Counted from the first letter of the stretch, positions 26,728 to 36,651 are shown. The stretch: 64,000 bases of DNA from Ereboglobus luteus (GCF_003096195.1 NZ_CP023004.1:2212501-2276500); one strand, 5' to 3'. Numbers and translations: made by a program. Notes: generated from the sequence alone by a model not told the origin.

Positions 26728-27959
26728 ATGGCAACCACAACACAACCAAACACGCCCGAGACGGACTGCTGCGCGCAGCCGTTCGATCCGACGGCGCGTC
26801 GCGACTACATTCGGTTTCAGTTTTGCTTGTGGGGCTTTTTTTTGCTTCTCAGTTTCATACACTTCACATGGGACGGCACGCCGACGGAATACAGGTCTTA
26901 CATAGCCGGCATAAAAGTCTATGAGACCCTCATGATGGCGACCTGCTCGCACATCATCTGGCTGGTGGCGCGCAAGCGCAGGTGGTTCTCGCGGACCAAG
27001 CCGCTGAGGGTTCGCGTTTCGGTGATATGCCTGCTCGCCTCGACCGCCGTTCTGGCCATCTCGGCCCCCTTATTTGGAAGCTCAACAGCATCGCCAGAAG
27101 CGAGGGCGCCGTTGAGCACAACTTATTTTTCATATTGTTCCTGAACTGGATCGGCATTGCGGTGGGGCTTACGATCTGGGGCGGCTTGTATAGCGCCTAT
27201 TATTATCAGGCGCGAACCCGCTACCTCGAAACCGAGCGCGCCCGCTTGCTCGCCGCCAGTCGCGAGGCGCAACTCATGACGCTCAAGGGCCAGCTCAATC
27301 CGCATTTTCTGTTCAACAGCCTCAACACATTGCGCGCGCTCATACAGCGCGAGCCCAAGGCGGCGCGCGACGCGGTCACGCACCTGGCCGACATGATGCG
27401 CTACTCGCTCACACTCTCTGATTTTCCGATCATCCCGCTCGCGGCCGAGCTCAACTTCGTGAACGACTACCTCGCGCTCGAGCATCTGCGCCACGAGGAC
27501 CGGCTTCGCATCAAGCAACGAATCGCGCCGGAGGCGCTGCGCGAAAACATTCCTCCCATGCTTCTGCTCACGCTTGTTGAAAACGCCGTCAAGCACGGCC
27601 TCAACCAGCGCAGCGGGGGCATCGACGTGGTATGCGAAATCTGGCTTGAGCCGCCCGCCGGCGACGCCGGGGCCGACAACGCGAAAATGATTCATCTGCG
27701 CGTCACCAACCAGGGATTTCTCGTGCTGGCGGACAAGCCTGTCGGCGAGGACGCGCCGCCCACGACCGGCACGGGCTTGCGCAACATCAGCGAACGGCTC
27801 CGCCTTCTCTACGGCGACCGCGCGTCGCTTGCCGTTTCGCAACAGGAGGATCATGTGGTCGCCGAGGTCGTGCTCCCCGCCGTGCCCGCATCGGCCAACG
27901 GGGTCGACTTCCTGATCGCCGGCGAGAAACCCGCTTTAAATCCCGACACACAGCCATGA
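26728..27959 (+). pseudogene. LytS-type sensor histidine kinase, frameshifted
   Basis: The 5' part, from ATG 26728, carries at least three transmembrane helices (FCLWGFFLLLSFIHF, MMATCSHIIWLVA, VSVICLLASTAVLAI). The second frame adds another helix (FILFLNWIGIAVGLTIWGG) and the His_kinase domain with the phosphoacceptor block QLNPHFLFNSLNTLRALI, then LLLTLVENAVKHG and the GTGLRNISERLRLLYG ATP-lid region. The frame changes in the C-run at 27065-27069 (five C); six C would restore one protein of about 410 residues. The stop overlaps the response regulator start by four bases (ATGA), so translation of the regulator depends on this gene. Probable sequencing undercall, or a real knockout. Confidence 0.8.
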
Positions 27960-28705
27960 TCAAAGCCCTCATCATCGACGACGAACGTCTCGCGCGCGCC
28001 GAGTTGCGCGACCTGCTCCAGGCCCATCCCGAAGTGGACATTGTGGGCGAGGCGGGCAACGCTGCGCAGGCGCGCGAACTCATCGCAAAACACAAACCCT
28101 CGCTCATCTTTCTCGACGTGCAAATGCCCGAGGAAACCGGCTTCGACCTGCTCGTCTCGCTCGGTGAAAATGCGCCGCGAGTCATCTTCACCACGGCATA
28201 CGATTCGCATGCGCTGCGCGCGTTCGAGTTTGCCGCCAAGGATTATCTTTTGAAGCCCATCTCGCCCGCGCGCCTGGCGACGGCCATCGACCGCCTCGTG
28301 CCCGACGACCACGCCGCCGCGGATGATTCCCCCTCGCCCGACGACCCTGCGGGTGCTTCCGCGCCGACGTTCGGCGCAAGCGACCGCATCCTTGTCGGCG
28401 ACGGTGATCATCTCGCGTTTGTCGTGGTCGAGAGCATTCGCGGCGCCGAGTCGATCGGCGCGCACACGGTGCTTTGGCTCGATAAAGGCACGGCCGTCGT
28501 CAAACGCTCCCTCAGCTCGCTTGAGGCGCGCTTGCCGGCCGCGCTCTTTTTTCGTGCCAACCGCGCCCAGCTCATCAACCTCCGGCACATCACCGCGGTG
28601 GAACCCTGGTTTAGCGGCAGCCTCATGATCACCCTGGACAACGGCAAAAAAATCGACCTTTCGCGGCGACAGGCCCGCCTCTTCCGGGAACGACAAACCC
28701 TTTGA
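27956..28705 (+). CDS. LytTR-family response regulator
   Basis: 249 residues. Receiver domain 1-120 with acidic pocket Asp8-Asp9, phosphoacceptor Asp54 (IFLDVQMPEETG) and Lys in KDYLLKPIS. A Pro/Asp/Ser linker leads to a LytTR DNA-binding domain (SIGAHTVLWLDKG, RSLSSLEARLP, FFRANRAQLINLRHI, SLMITLDNGKKIDLSRRQ). It takes phosphate from the LytS-type kinase directly upstream and then regulates transcription; no target site is evident in the window. Confidence 0.93.
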   Translation: MIKALIIDDERLARAELRDLLQAHPEVDIVGEAGNAAQARELIAKHKPSLIFLDVQMPEETGFDLLVSLGENAPRVIFTTAYDSHALRAFEFAAKDYLLKPISPARLATAIDRLVPDDHAAADDSPSPDDPAGASAPTFGASDRILVGDGDHLAFVVVESIRGAESIGAHTVLWLDKGTAVVKRSLSSLEARLPAALFFRANRAQLINLRHITAVEPWFSGSLMITLDNGKKIDLSRRQARLFRERQTL

Positions 28706-28775
28706 CGCGCCCCCCGGCGATGGGGTAATCAAATGGTTTCAATTTGTTGCCTGAGAAAAAGCCTCCGCCGCATAA

Positions 28776-29486
28776 ATGTCACAAGACATCACACATCTGC
28801 CTTTAAAACTGAGCCATCGCACCCCGATTGCAGTGGGCGGGCACCGCATGATCTACGCGCACCCGCACAACGATTCGCTTGTGCTGAAAGTGCCGAAGCC
28901 GGAGTTCCGGCAAAGGACGCAGGCCTCGCAATCATTTTGGCGGCGTCATTTTGACCGTTTCAAATATTACAGCGACACCGCGCGCGAGGCCATCGAGCAT
29001 ATGGCATGTTACGCGGCAAACGAGGCGCGGCCTCCTTTCTTGCAGCGTTTTTATGGATTTTTGGAAACCGATTTGGGCCTCGCCTCGGTGAGCGGAGCCG
29101 AGCGCGACGAGGAAGGAAACTACGCGCTGAATTTCACGCAGATCATCAAGCAGGGAAAGTTCGACAAAAAAGTGCGCGCCGCGTTGGAGGAGTTTGCCGT
29201 GGCGTTTGTCGCCAACGACGTCGTGGTGGGCGATCTGCGCCCGGATAACATGGTGTATTCCTTTGATCGCGAAACGAGCCGCATGCGCTTTGTGATAATC
29301 GACGGCATCGGCGATAAAAACGCCATCAAGCTTTGCAGCTATTTCCGTTTCTACAACCGGATGTCCAAGCGCAAAAGAATCAAGTTCCTGAGGAAGCAAA
29401 TAAACTGGCTGCTCTCGGAGAACGCCGGGGCGAAAAATGAGATCGAGCGCGTGGATGACCGCGCGATGAGTTCGATGACCTCGTGA
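28776..29486 (+). CDS. YrbL-like (PhoP regulatory network) protein-kinase-fold protein
   Basis: 236 residues, soluble. Features of the YrbL family: GGHRMIYAHPHNDSLVLKVPKP (a glycine-rich loop and Lys equivalent to the kinase ATP site), AREAIEHMACYAANE, and VVVGDLRPDNMVYS, corresponding to the catalytic loop of kinase folds, followed by FVIIDGIGD in place of DFG. In enterobacteria yrbL is PhoP- and BasR-regulated; its activity is unknown. Adjacent to but not obviously coupled with the two-component pair. A GC-rich hairpin follows at 29489. Confidence 0.82.
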   Translation: MSQDITHLPLKLSHRTPIAVGGHRMIYAHPHNDSLVLKVPKPEFRQRTQASQSFWRRHFDRFKYYSDTAREAIEHMACYAANEARPPFLQRFYGFLETDLGLASVSGAERDEEGNYALNFTQIIKQGKFDKKVRAALEEFAVAFVANDVVVGDLRPDNMVYSFDRETSRMRFVIIDGIGDKNAIKLCSYFRFYNRMSKRKRIKFLRKQINWLLSENAGAKNEIERVDDRAMSSMTS

Positions 29487-29488
29487 AA

Positions 29489-29512
29489 CACCGGCGCGCC
29501 GTCGCGCGCCGG
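29489..29512 (+). terminator. GC-rich hairpin after the YrbL-like gene
   Basis: ACCGGCGCGC and GCGCGCCGGT form a perfect 10-bp stem with a CGTC loop three bases after the stop codon. There is no T-run, so it could be a transcript-stabilising or pausing hairpin rather than an intrinsic terminator. Confidence 0.45.
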
Positions 29513-29544
29513 TCGCATAAATTACACTCGCGCTTTTTGCCGGC

Positions 29545-30315
29545 ATGAGCGACAGTATTCGCGCAAAACGCATCCGCCGCACACCCATGCTCACCGTCCG
29601 CAATCTCACCAAAAGTTTCACAACGCCCGAGGGCGCCAAGGTGCGTGTCATCGACGTGGCGGACTTCCACATCGATCCCGGCGACCAGATCGCGTTGCGC
29701 GGCGAAAGCGGATCGGGCAAGACCACATTTCTGCACCTCATCGCCGGAATCCTGCGCCCCAACAGCGGCGTCATCACAATCGACGGCGTCGAGATGACCG
29801 CGCTCGGCGAGTCGCGACGCGACGCCCTCCGCGCTGCCAAGATCGGCTACATTTTCCAGGCGTTCAATTTGCTGCAAGGGCACACGGTCCTTGAAAATGT
29901 CCTGCTCGGCATGTCGTTCGCGCCGGGCGGGGCGGACGGCGTCCGCGCGCGCGCGATGCTCGACCGCGTGGGCCTTTCGCACCGCCTGCAACATTTTCCG
30001 CGCGAGCTTTCGACCGGGCAGCAGCAGCGCGTCGCCGTGGCGCGCGCGCTCGCGAACCGCCCCAAGCTCGTCATCGCCGACGAGCCGACCGGCAACCTCG
30101 ACAACCGCAACACCGCCGGCGCGCTTGATCTCATGAAGGACACTTGCCGCGAGTGCGGCGCGGCGCTCCTCCTCGTGAGCCATGACGACGCCACGCTCGC
30201 GCGCTTCGACAACGTGCGCGACTTCACCGAAATCAACCGCATGGACAACGCCTCGCGCACTCCCTGGGGCCAGCCGCGCAAATCCGGCGAGGCACCCTCG
30301 CGCATCGTGGAATAA
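29545..30315 (+). CDS. ABC transporter ATPase, LolD/MacB type
   Basis: 256 residues from ATG 29545; an internal ATG at 29587 (MLTVRNLTKSF) is an alternative start. Walker A GESGSGKT at 53-60, Q-loop YIFQAFNLLQGHT, signature LSTGQQQRVAVARAL, Walker B KLVIADEPTGNLD and the switch SHDDATL are all intact. This subgroup powers mechanotransmission-type exporters or lipoprotein release with FtsX-like permeases, and the permease follows 88 bases downstream. The last 30 residues are an unconserved tail. Confidence 0.92.
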   Translation: MSDSIRAKRIRRTPMLTVRNLTKSFTTPEGAKVRVIDVADFHIDPGDQIALRGESGSGKTTFLHLIAGILRPNSGVITIDGVEMTALGESRRDALRAAKIGYIFQAFNLLQGHTVLENVLLGMSFAPGGADGVRARAMLDRVGLSHRLQHFPRELSTGQQQRVAVARALANRPKLVIADEPTGNLDNRNTAGALDLMKDTCRECGAALLLVSHDDATLARFDNVRDFTEINRMDNASRTPWGQPRKSGEAPSRIVE

Positions 30316-30345
30316 AAAACACGGCATGAACAGAATCACATATCA

Positions 30346-30402
30346 GGCAGGGCGAAGCCTCGGAATGCATTCCGCATTCCGCATTTCGCATCCCGCATTC
30401 AA
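30346..30402. repeat. half REP motif plus degenerate heptamer repeats
   Basis: CAGGGCGAAGCCTCGG at 30348 shares AGGGCGAAGCCTC with both arms of the palindrome inside recF. It is followed by imperfect copies of a CGCATTC heptamer (TGCATTCCGCATTCCGCATT and on to CGCATTC) running to the start codon of the permease. This replaces any recognisable ribosome-binding site. Confidence 0.55.
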
Positions 30403-31611
30403 ATGACCATCCCGCTCATCATTTACCGCAGCCTCCGCCAGCACGCGCTTTCGACGCTTGTCACCGCGGCCAGCATCGCGCTGGCGACCGGCCTGCTCAT
30501 GACGGTGTGGATGGTGAGGGCGCAATCGCAACGCGCGTTCTTGGAGACCAGCACGAGTTTCGACGGCGTGCTCGCCGCGCGCGGTTCGGAATTGCAGATC
30601 GTGCTCAACGCCATTTTTCACATGGAGTCCTCGCCCGGAAACATTTCGGTCGCCGACTACGAGCGGGTCAAAAAACATCCCGCGGTGAAGGCGGCCATAC
30701 CGGTCGCCACCGGTGACAATCACAAGGGCTGGCGCATCGTTGGCACGGTGCCGGAACTGTTCACGGATGTGGAATACACGAGCGGGAAAAAATTCGCGCT
30801 CGCGCATGGAAAAGTTTTTTCGCCGGGCGCGCATTCGCGCGAGGCGCTGGCCGGCAGTTTCGCGGCCGCGCAACTCGGGCTCTCCGTCGGCTCGGTGTTT
30901 CGCCCTAGTCACGGCCTCGCCCATGCGCCCGATCGCGAGCACGACGAGGAATACAGGATCACCGGCGTCCTCGCGCCGACCAACACGCCCGCCGACCGCG
31001 TGATCTGGATTCCGCTCGAGGGCGTGCAACACATGGCGGGGCACGCCGAGTCGTCGCGCTCGGAGTTGAGCGCGGTGCTTGTGCAGCTGCGCGCGCCGTC
31101 GGCGGGATTTGCGCTCGACCAGTATTACAACAAGCAGGGCGAGCGCCTCACGTTTGCCTATCCGACGAGCGCGATCATCGCGGATTTTTTCAACAAGATC
31201 GGCTGGTTTGACCGCGTGCTGGCGCTGGTGGCGTTTGTTGTCGTCCTAGTCGCGGCGGGCTCCGTGCTCGCGAGCATCTACGCGTCGATGAGCACGAGGC
31301 AGCGCGACATCGCGATCCTGCGCGCGCTTGGCGCCCGTCGCGGCACGGTGTTTGGCGGCATGGTGCTGGAGGCGATGGTGATTGGCGCGCTCGGCGCGGC
31401 GTGCGGCTTTGCCATATATTTTGTGTTGATGACGGGCGCGGCGGAATTGATTCGCGAGCAAACGGGCGTCGTCATTTCCGTGGCCGCGTGGCATGCGGTT
31501 CTGGTGTGGTGCCCGCTCGGCATGATCGCGCTCGGCGCGCTCGGCGGAATCATCCCCGCGGTAAAGGCCTACCGCGTGCCCGTGGCCGAAACACTCTCGC
31601 CATTGTCGTGA
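30403..31611 (+). CDS. ABC transporter permease, FtsX/MacB type
   Basis: 402 residues. One N-terminal helix (about 14-36), a periplasmic domain of about 230 residues and three C-terminal helices, the standard type VII ABC topology. The FtsX block includes STRQRDIAILRALGARRGTV and GALGAACGFAIYFVL. Partner of the ATPase upstream. Substrate unknown; related systems extract lipoproteins or export peptides and antibiotics. No MacA-like periplasmic adaptor is nearby. Confidence 0.9.
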   Translation: MTIPLIIYRSLRQHALSTLVTAASIALATGLLMTVWMVRAQSQRAFLETSTSFDGVLAARGSELQIVLNAIFHMESSPGNISVADYERVKKHPAVKAAIPVATGDNHKGWRIVGTVPELFTDVEYTSGKKFALAHGKVFSPGAHSREALAGSFAAAQLGLSVGSVFRPSHGLAHAPDREHDEEYRITGVLAPTNTPADRVIWIPLEGVQHMAGHAESSRSELSAVLVQLRAPSAGFALDQYYNKQGERLTFAYPTSAIIADFFNKIGWFDRVLALVAFVVVLVAAGSVLASIYASMSTRQRDIAILRALGARRGTVFGGMVLEAMVIGALGAACGFAIYFVLMTGAAELIREQTGVVISVAAWHAVLVWCPLGMIALGALGGIIPAVKAYRVPVAETLSPLS

Positions 31612-31636
31612 CGCGGCGGCCGGCGCCCCGGGCGCT

Positions 31637-33268
31637 TCAGGCCTTCATCTGGCGGGGATTTCCGCTTCTGCTGCGCGCGCGGGAGTCGCGCGCGGTTTTC
31701 AGTTTTCTCGGGTAATCGACGATCGCGTGCAGTCCGCGGCTTTCCTTACGCTGCTGCGCGCACTTCACGACGAGTTCGGCGACTTGTATCAAGTTGCGCA
31801 GTTCGAGCAGGCGCGAATCGACGGAAAAATTCCAGTAATACTCGTGCGTTTCGTGCGCGAGGTTGGCGATGCGGCGCCGGGCGCGCGCGAGCCGCTTCGA
31901 TGTGCGCAGGATGCTCACGTAATCCCACATCGTGGAGCGAAGCTCGTCCCAGTTGTGCGAGATGACCACGCGCTCGTCCTCGTCGCCGCCGCCGAGGTCG
32001 CGCCACGCGGGAATCTTCGGGCTCGCGGCGCGTTTGCGCTTTTCGCGCTGGAGCGCGCCGATGTATTTGATGACGGAAAGCGCGCCGCGATGCGCGAGCA
32101 CGACGGCCTCGAGCAGCGAATTGCTGGCGAGCCGGTTCGCGCCGTGCAGGCCGGTGCAGGCCACCTCGCCGCAGGCGTAGAGCCCGGGCAGCGAGGTTTC
32201 GGCGGAGAGATTGGTGGCCACGCCTCCGCAAGTGTAGTGCGCGGCGGGCACGACGGGGATTTTATCGCGGGAGATGTCGATGCCGAGCGCGAGGCATGTC
32301 TCAAAAATTTGCGGGAATCGACCGCGCAGAAACGCCCTGTCGCGATGCGTGATGTCGAGCCACACATGGGGCGCGCCGGATTTTTTCATCTCGGCGTCGA
32401 TGGCGCGCGCCACGATGTCGCGCGGCGCGAGGTCGGCCATTTTGTGGTAGCGTTTCATGAACGCCACACCATCGGCATTGCGCAGGATCGCGCCCTCGCC
32501 GCGCACCGCCTCGCTGATAAGAAAGCGCTCGCCTTTCAGCGAGTAGAGCGCGGTCGGGTGAAACTGGATGAACTCCATGTTGCGCACCTCGACGCCCGCG
32601 CGATACGCCATCGCGATGCCGTCGCCCGTGGCGATGCCGGGATTTGTCGTGTAGCGGTAGACCTGGCCCGCGCCGCCGGTCGAGAGCACGACGACGGGCG
32701 CGTGAAACGCCTCGACGCGGCGCTTGCGCACATTGAGCGCGTAGAGGCCGGCGATGCGATTGGCGCCGCCGAGCCGGAGCTTGCCCGATGTGACGACGTC
32801 GATTGCAAAAAAGTGCTCGAGCAGCTTGATGCGTTTTTCGTTCGCGATCGCGCGCAGCAGCGCCTCCTCGACCGCCTTGCCGGTCATGTCCTTGACGTGC
32901 AGGATGCGCCGCGCGCTGTGGCCGCCCTCGCGCCCGAGGTCGAACGCGCCCGATTTGTCGCGCGAAAACTCCAGCCCCAAGTCGATCAACTCGCGGACGC
33001 GCTCGGGGCCGTCGCGGACGATTTCGCGCACGGCCTTTTCGTTGCACAACCCGTCGCCCGCCACGAGCGTGTCGCGCACATGCGCCTCGAAGTCGTCCGT
33101 TTGCGACATCACGACGGCGATGCCGCCCTGCGCGTGGTTGGTGTTGGACTCGGCCTTGTTTTTCTTGGTGAGAAGCGCCACCGAGAGGCCGGCGCGCGCG
33201 GTTTTCAGCGCAAAGCTCAGCCCGGCGATTCCGGTGCCGACAACAAGGACGTCGAAGTTATGAGTCAT
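31637..33268 (-). CDS. nadB: L-aspartate oxidase
   Basis: 543 residues. FAD-binding GTGIAGLS at 11-18, NTNHAQGGIAVV, the GREGGHSARRILH active-site stretch, HPTALY, GEGAILRN and the C-terminal FAD contact CGEVACTGLHGANRLASNSLLE are all present. It oxidises L-aspartate to iminoaspartate in the first step of de novo NAD synthesis, working with quinolinate synthase NadA, not seen in this window. The 5' end has a decayed copy at 34785-34971. Confidence 0.96.
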   Translation of the reverse strand: MTHNFDVLVVGTGIAGLSFALKTARAGLSVALLTKKNKAESNTNHAQGGIAVVMSQTDDFEAHVRDTLVAGDGLCNEKAVREIVRDGPERVRELIDLGLEFSRDKSGAFDLGREGGHSARRILHVKDMTGKAVEEALLRAIANEKRIKLLEHFFAIDVVTSGKLRLGGANRIAGLYALNVRKRRVEAFHAPVVVLSTGGAGQVYRYTTNPGIATGDGIAMAYRAGVEVRNMEFIQFHPTALYSLKGERFLISEAVRGEGAILRNADGVAFMKRYHKMADLAPRDIVARAIDAEMKKSGAPHVWLDITHRDRAFLRGRFPQIFETCLALGIDISRDKIPVVPAAHYTCGGVATNLSAETSLPGLYACGEVACTGLHGANRLASNSLLEAVVLAHRGALSVIKYIGALQREKRKRAASPKIPAWRDLGGGDEDERVVISHNWDELRSTMWDYVSILRTSKRLARARRRIANLAHETHEYYWNFSVDSRLLELRNLIQVAELVVKCAQQRKESRGLHAIVDYPRKLKTARDSRARSRSGNPRQMKA

Positions 33269-33326
33269 GGATCAAGGTTTTCAAACAAGATGCCTCCCTA
33301 AAATGGCGCGGCAGAAAAGACAAAAA

Positions 33327-34682
33327 TCACGCGGCGGGTGCGATTTCAGCGGACTTTTCCAGCGCGCGCAGGCGCAACGATTCGTAGATCGGCGCGCAAT
33401 TCATCGCCTCGGCCACGCCGTATGCGATCAGCGAGCAGGTCAGCACCGGCAGCATAAAATCGTATTTTCCGGTCAGCTCGATAATCAGCACCATGCTCGT
33501 GAGCGGCGCGCGCACGATGGCCGTCAGCAGTCCTCCCATGCCAATCACCGCAAAAATTTCCGGATGCTCGACAAGCGGGGGCCACACTTGATGCACCGCG
33601 TGTCCCGTTCCGAGCCCGACGAGCGCGCCGATTACAAGCAGCGGCGCGAAAATGCCGCCCGCCGCGCCCGAGCCAAAGCTCCACATCGTCAGCGCAAAAC
33701 GCGCCAGCATCATCAGGGTGATGACGCCGATCACTTTGAGCCCGCCGCCCAGCGCGTGCTCGGCGAGATGCGAACCCGATCCGACTACATCGGGGCAAAT
33801 CCATGCCGCGATCCCGACCACCGCGCCCGCAAGCGCGCCGATTGCGATCACGGGCCAGCGGCGCGCACGCAGACCGTCGAACCAGTCCAGGCTGCGAAGC
33901 AGCACTTTGTTGAACGCCACGCCGCCAAACCCGCACACCAGGCCGAGCACGGCGGCGAGCGGTAGCGCGGCCAGCGTGGGCGCGGCGATGCTTGGTGTGG
34001 CAAAAACAGGCGACGCGCCGAGAAGCAGACGGCACACAATGTCCGCGACAACCGACGACACAAAAGCGGCCACAAACAGCACCGGCGCAAAAACGCCGTG
34101 CAGTTCCTCGAGCACAAACATGACGCCCGCGAGAGGCGCGTTGAACGCCGCCGACAAACCCGCCGCCGCGCCCGCGCTCATGAGCGCCTTGCGCTCGCCC
34201 TCGCCGCCGCGCACGCGAAACCACCGCGAAACCATTTGGCCCGTCGCCCCGCCCATCTGGATTGTCGGCCCCTCTCGCCCGAGCGCAAGGCCCGCGCCTA
34301 TGCCGATCACACCCGCCGCGAACTTGACCGGGATCACCCGCCACCAGCACATTTCCGCCTGGTCGAGCATGACGGATTTTAAGTGTGGAATCCCGCTGCC
34401 CGAAGTTTCCGGCGCGAAACGGCGCACAAGCCACAAGGCCAGCGCGCACCCAGCCGCGCCGATGCCGACCGCCGCCAGCAAGCCGGCCGCCCAGTGCGCA
34501 TTTTCCCGCAACCATGCAAGCGCTCCGGTGCGTCCGTGCTCCACCTGCATCAAGGTCCAGCGAAACGCGCATGCCAGCCCGCCCGACACCAGGCCGATGA
34601 TCACCGCCTTCACAAGAATGTGACGGCGTTTGACTTGTTCCGTCTTCAGGCCGAATCCGGAGTCCTGTGTGATATGTCGCAT
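33327..34682 (-). CDS. ClC-family chloride channel/antiporter
   Basis: 451 residues from the ATG at 34682 (MRHITQDSGFG); a longer frame upstream runs into decayed nadB-derived sequence and is rejected. ClC motifs are GSGIPHL, GREGPTIQMG with the external gating Glu, and GIFAPLL; FNAPLAGVMFVLEELHG holds the internal proton-path Glu found in Cl-/H+ exchangers, so antiport rather than channel activity is expected. About 10-11 membrane helices. It is upstream of nadB on the same strand, 58 bases apart. Confidence 0.93.
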   Translation of the reverse strand: MRHITQDSGFGLKTEQVKRRHILVKAVIIGLVSGGLACAFRWTLMQVEHGRTGALAWLRENAHWAAGLLAAVGIGAAGCALALWLVRRFAPETSGSGIPHLKSVMLDQAEMCWWRVIPVKFAAGVIGIGAGLALGREGPTIQMGGATGQMVSRWFRVRGGEGERKALMSAGAAAGLSAAFNAPLAGVMFVLEELHGVFAPVLFVAAFVSSVVADIVCRLLLGASPVFATPSIAAPTLAALPLAAVLGLVCGFGGVAFNKVLLRSLDWFDGLRARRWPVIAIGALAGAVVGIAAWICPDVVGSGSHLAEHALGGGLKVIGVITLMMLARFALTMWSFGSGAAGGIFAPLLVIGALVGLGTGHAVHQVWPPLVEHPEIFAVIGMGGLLTAIVRAPLTSMVLIIELTGKYDFMLPVLTCSLIAYGVAEAMNCAPIYESLRLRALEKSAEIAPAA

Positions 34683-35173
34683 GGTTTGCGCATCTTTAAA
34701 ATGCGCGGCCGCGTGCGCAATATTTTGCGAAAATGTTTTCCATGCGGACACCCCGCCCGTGTCGGCGGCACATCCCGTCACCATCAACGGGCGTGTGTCA
34801 CTCACGCGCACTTTGAAGTGGAGGTGTTCACGGTGGCGACGTCACCTCGTGTGTGGTTGAAGTCGGTTTTGTTTTCTTGGCGAGAGGCGCCATCGGAATG
34901 CCGATGCGCGTGAGTTTCAGCGCAAAGCTCATTCAATGTCGCCAACAAAGACGTTGAAATTATGACGTCATAGATCGAGGGTTTCTAAGGAAAGACGCCT
35001 TCTTAAAATGGCGCGTCAGAAGAGACAAAAAACATGCGGGGGCAGTATTATTGGGAGGGTTCCAATAAACATTCTTTCAAAAACTCATTGAGAAACAAAC
35101 AAGAGCGATTCATTGTTCCGGTGTTGGCTGACACAGCCTTAATGCTTTAAATCTAAATCCCCAAATAATATCC
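34683..35173. other. gene-free interval containing duplicated nadB/clc debris
   Basis: Apart from the nadB fragment and the adjoining clc-end copy (to about 35035), 34690-34780 is probably the promoter region of clc, and 35040-35173 is AT-rich sequence before the frameshifted exported-protein gene, with no other recognisable content. Confidence 0.6.
34785..34971 (-). pseudogene. decayed 5' fragment of nadB (tandem-duplication remnant)
   Basis: On the minus strand from 34971 this reads ATGACGTCATAATTTC, against ATGACTCATAACTTCG at the nadB start (33268). Similarity runs through the segments matching GLSFALKTARAG, the LLTKKNKAES region and the VRDTL region, with stop codons and deletions. Upstream (34972-35035) the similarity continues into the nadB-clc intergenic region and the last codons of clc, e.g. 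AAATGGCGCG and the AGAGACAAAAA stretch. So it is the remnant of a duplicated clc-nadB unit. Confidence 0.8.
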
Positions 35174-36651
35174 ATGTCTTGCCTTTTTAAAAGTGTGCTC
35201 CGGATGCTCGTATTATTGTCCGTGCCCATGTTTGCGGGTGCGATGCTTGCCGGGTCCCCAAAAAACGCGCCGGCGCAGGAACCTTCGTTTACCAAAGTCA
35301 AGGCGCTGCCATTTCCCGACGTCGATATCAAGCAGGTGTCACTTGATCTTGATCAAATTGAAAAACAAACTGTTTTGCTTTGCCAAAAACTCGGCAATTA
35401 TCCTCCCAACATCAAGGATGACGAAGACAGGCAAGCCACTTACCGCCAGTGGGCGTATCTTGTTCCGGAAGCCCGTTTGCACAACCGTGTCTCCGGCGGA
35501 AACGAGCGCACAACCCTGTTGCTCATTCAGCTCTATCGTTACGGACACAATTTGGATGTCGCGCAAAGTGGCAGTGAGGCCGCCATACTTCTTGAAGCCG
35601 CGCTCAAACAATATACGCGTTCCATTCCAATCAATTGGGAGGCTTCCTATTTTTATCTTCAAACCAATCCGGAAAATGCGCCGAAGGGTGAAGCCGCACT
35701 GCTCAAATTGAGAGAGTTGCTCGGCACGGACAAAAACCTGGATGTCGAGCGCGGCTTAGTTTTCGCGTATATATATATGCAGCAAACGGACAATCTCATC
35801 AAACAAGTCGACCACTGCCTCGCCTTGGCGCCTAACGACAAGATGCTGCGCGACATTAAGAATGCGGCGTTGAACGGGAGGCTTTTTACGAAAAAACCGA
35901 TTCTGCCCAAACTGCGGTCGCGGATGAAAAAAACAAGGCAATGCAGGATCGTTCGGACGAAAACACATGGTTTAAAAATTTTTATCGCACCCGCGACACC
36001 CGGCCGTTCGCCGCCTTTTGGGATAATCTTTGCAGGGAAAAGGTATTGGAAAATTCGCAGAGCAGTTTGCCGATAATTGCTTTTCTGAGTCAGGTGATAC
36101 GACGTGATCCCTCTCTTATCAAAGGGCGCATGGATAATTTTGAAAACATGTCGGGCTCCATGATGAATGCGATTGTGGCCATCCTTTGGCTGAGCGACAC
36201 CGGCGAGGGACGCGCAATCCTGAAAGCCAATAACCTTGAGGAAGCGGCCGTCCGCCCTGTGCCTGAAATTTCCAGCCATGAAATCACCGATCCGAGCGCG
36301 CTTGACTTTTGCTGGGGCTGGTTTTTCGGGACGGGCGACACCGGGGCGCTCGATCCAATTATCGCCACACTTGATTATTCACGCTACGCAGGGGCGCTTG
36401 AGAAATTCAAAACCAGCAAAAAAAACGACGAGGACAGGGATGCTGCAATGAAAGAGGCAATGTTTGGTGCCGCCTTGTGGTCGCTGCAGGTCAATGGCGC
36501 GGAGGATCAGAAGATCGCTGCCTATCTTGAGAAAAATTTCCATTCGCCCGAGACGCCTGTTGCTCGCAAAACCTACATCGCCTTCATCCTCTCAAAACTC
36601 ATGCCGGAGCGTTACAAATTGAATATCACCGGCACGAAAAACGATAACTAA
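35174..36651 (+). pseudogene. exported protein of unknown function, frameshifted
   Basis: From the ATG at 35174 a signal peptide (VLRMLVLLSVPMFAGAMLA) precedes a helical domain (NERTTLLLIQLYRYGH, EAALLKLRELLGT, CLALAPNDKMLRDIK) with TPR-like character. At about 35878-35881 (GGGAGG) the frame shifts; reading YEKTDSAQTAVADEKNK then MQDRSDENTWFKNFYR in the next frame gives one protein of about 490 residues ending at 36651. The second part has WLSDTGEGRAILKA and PETPVARKTYIAFILSKL. Not recognised. One missing base restores it, so a sequencing error is possible. Confidence 0.65.
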
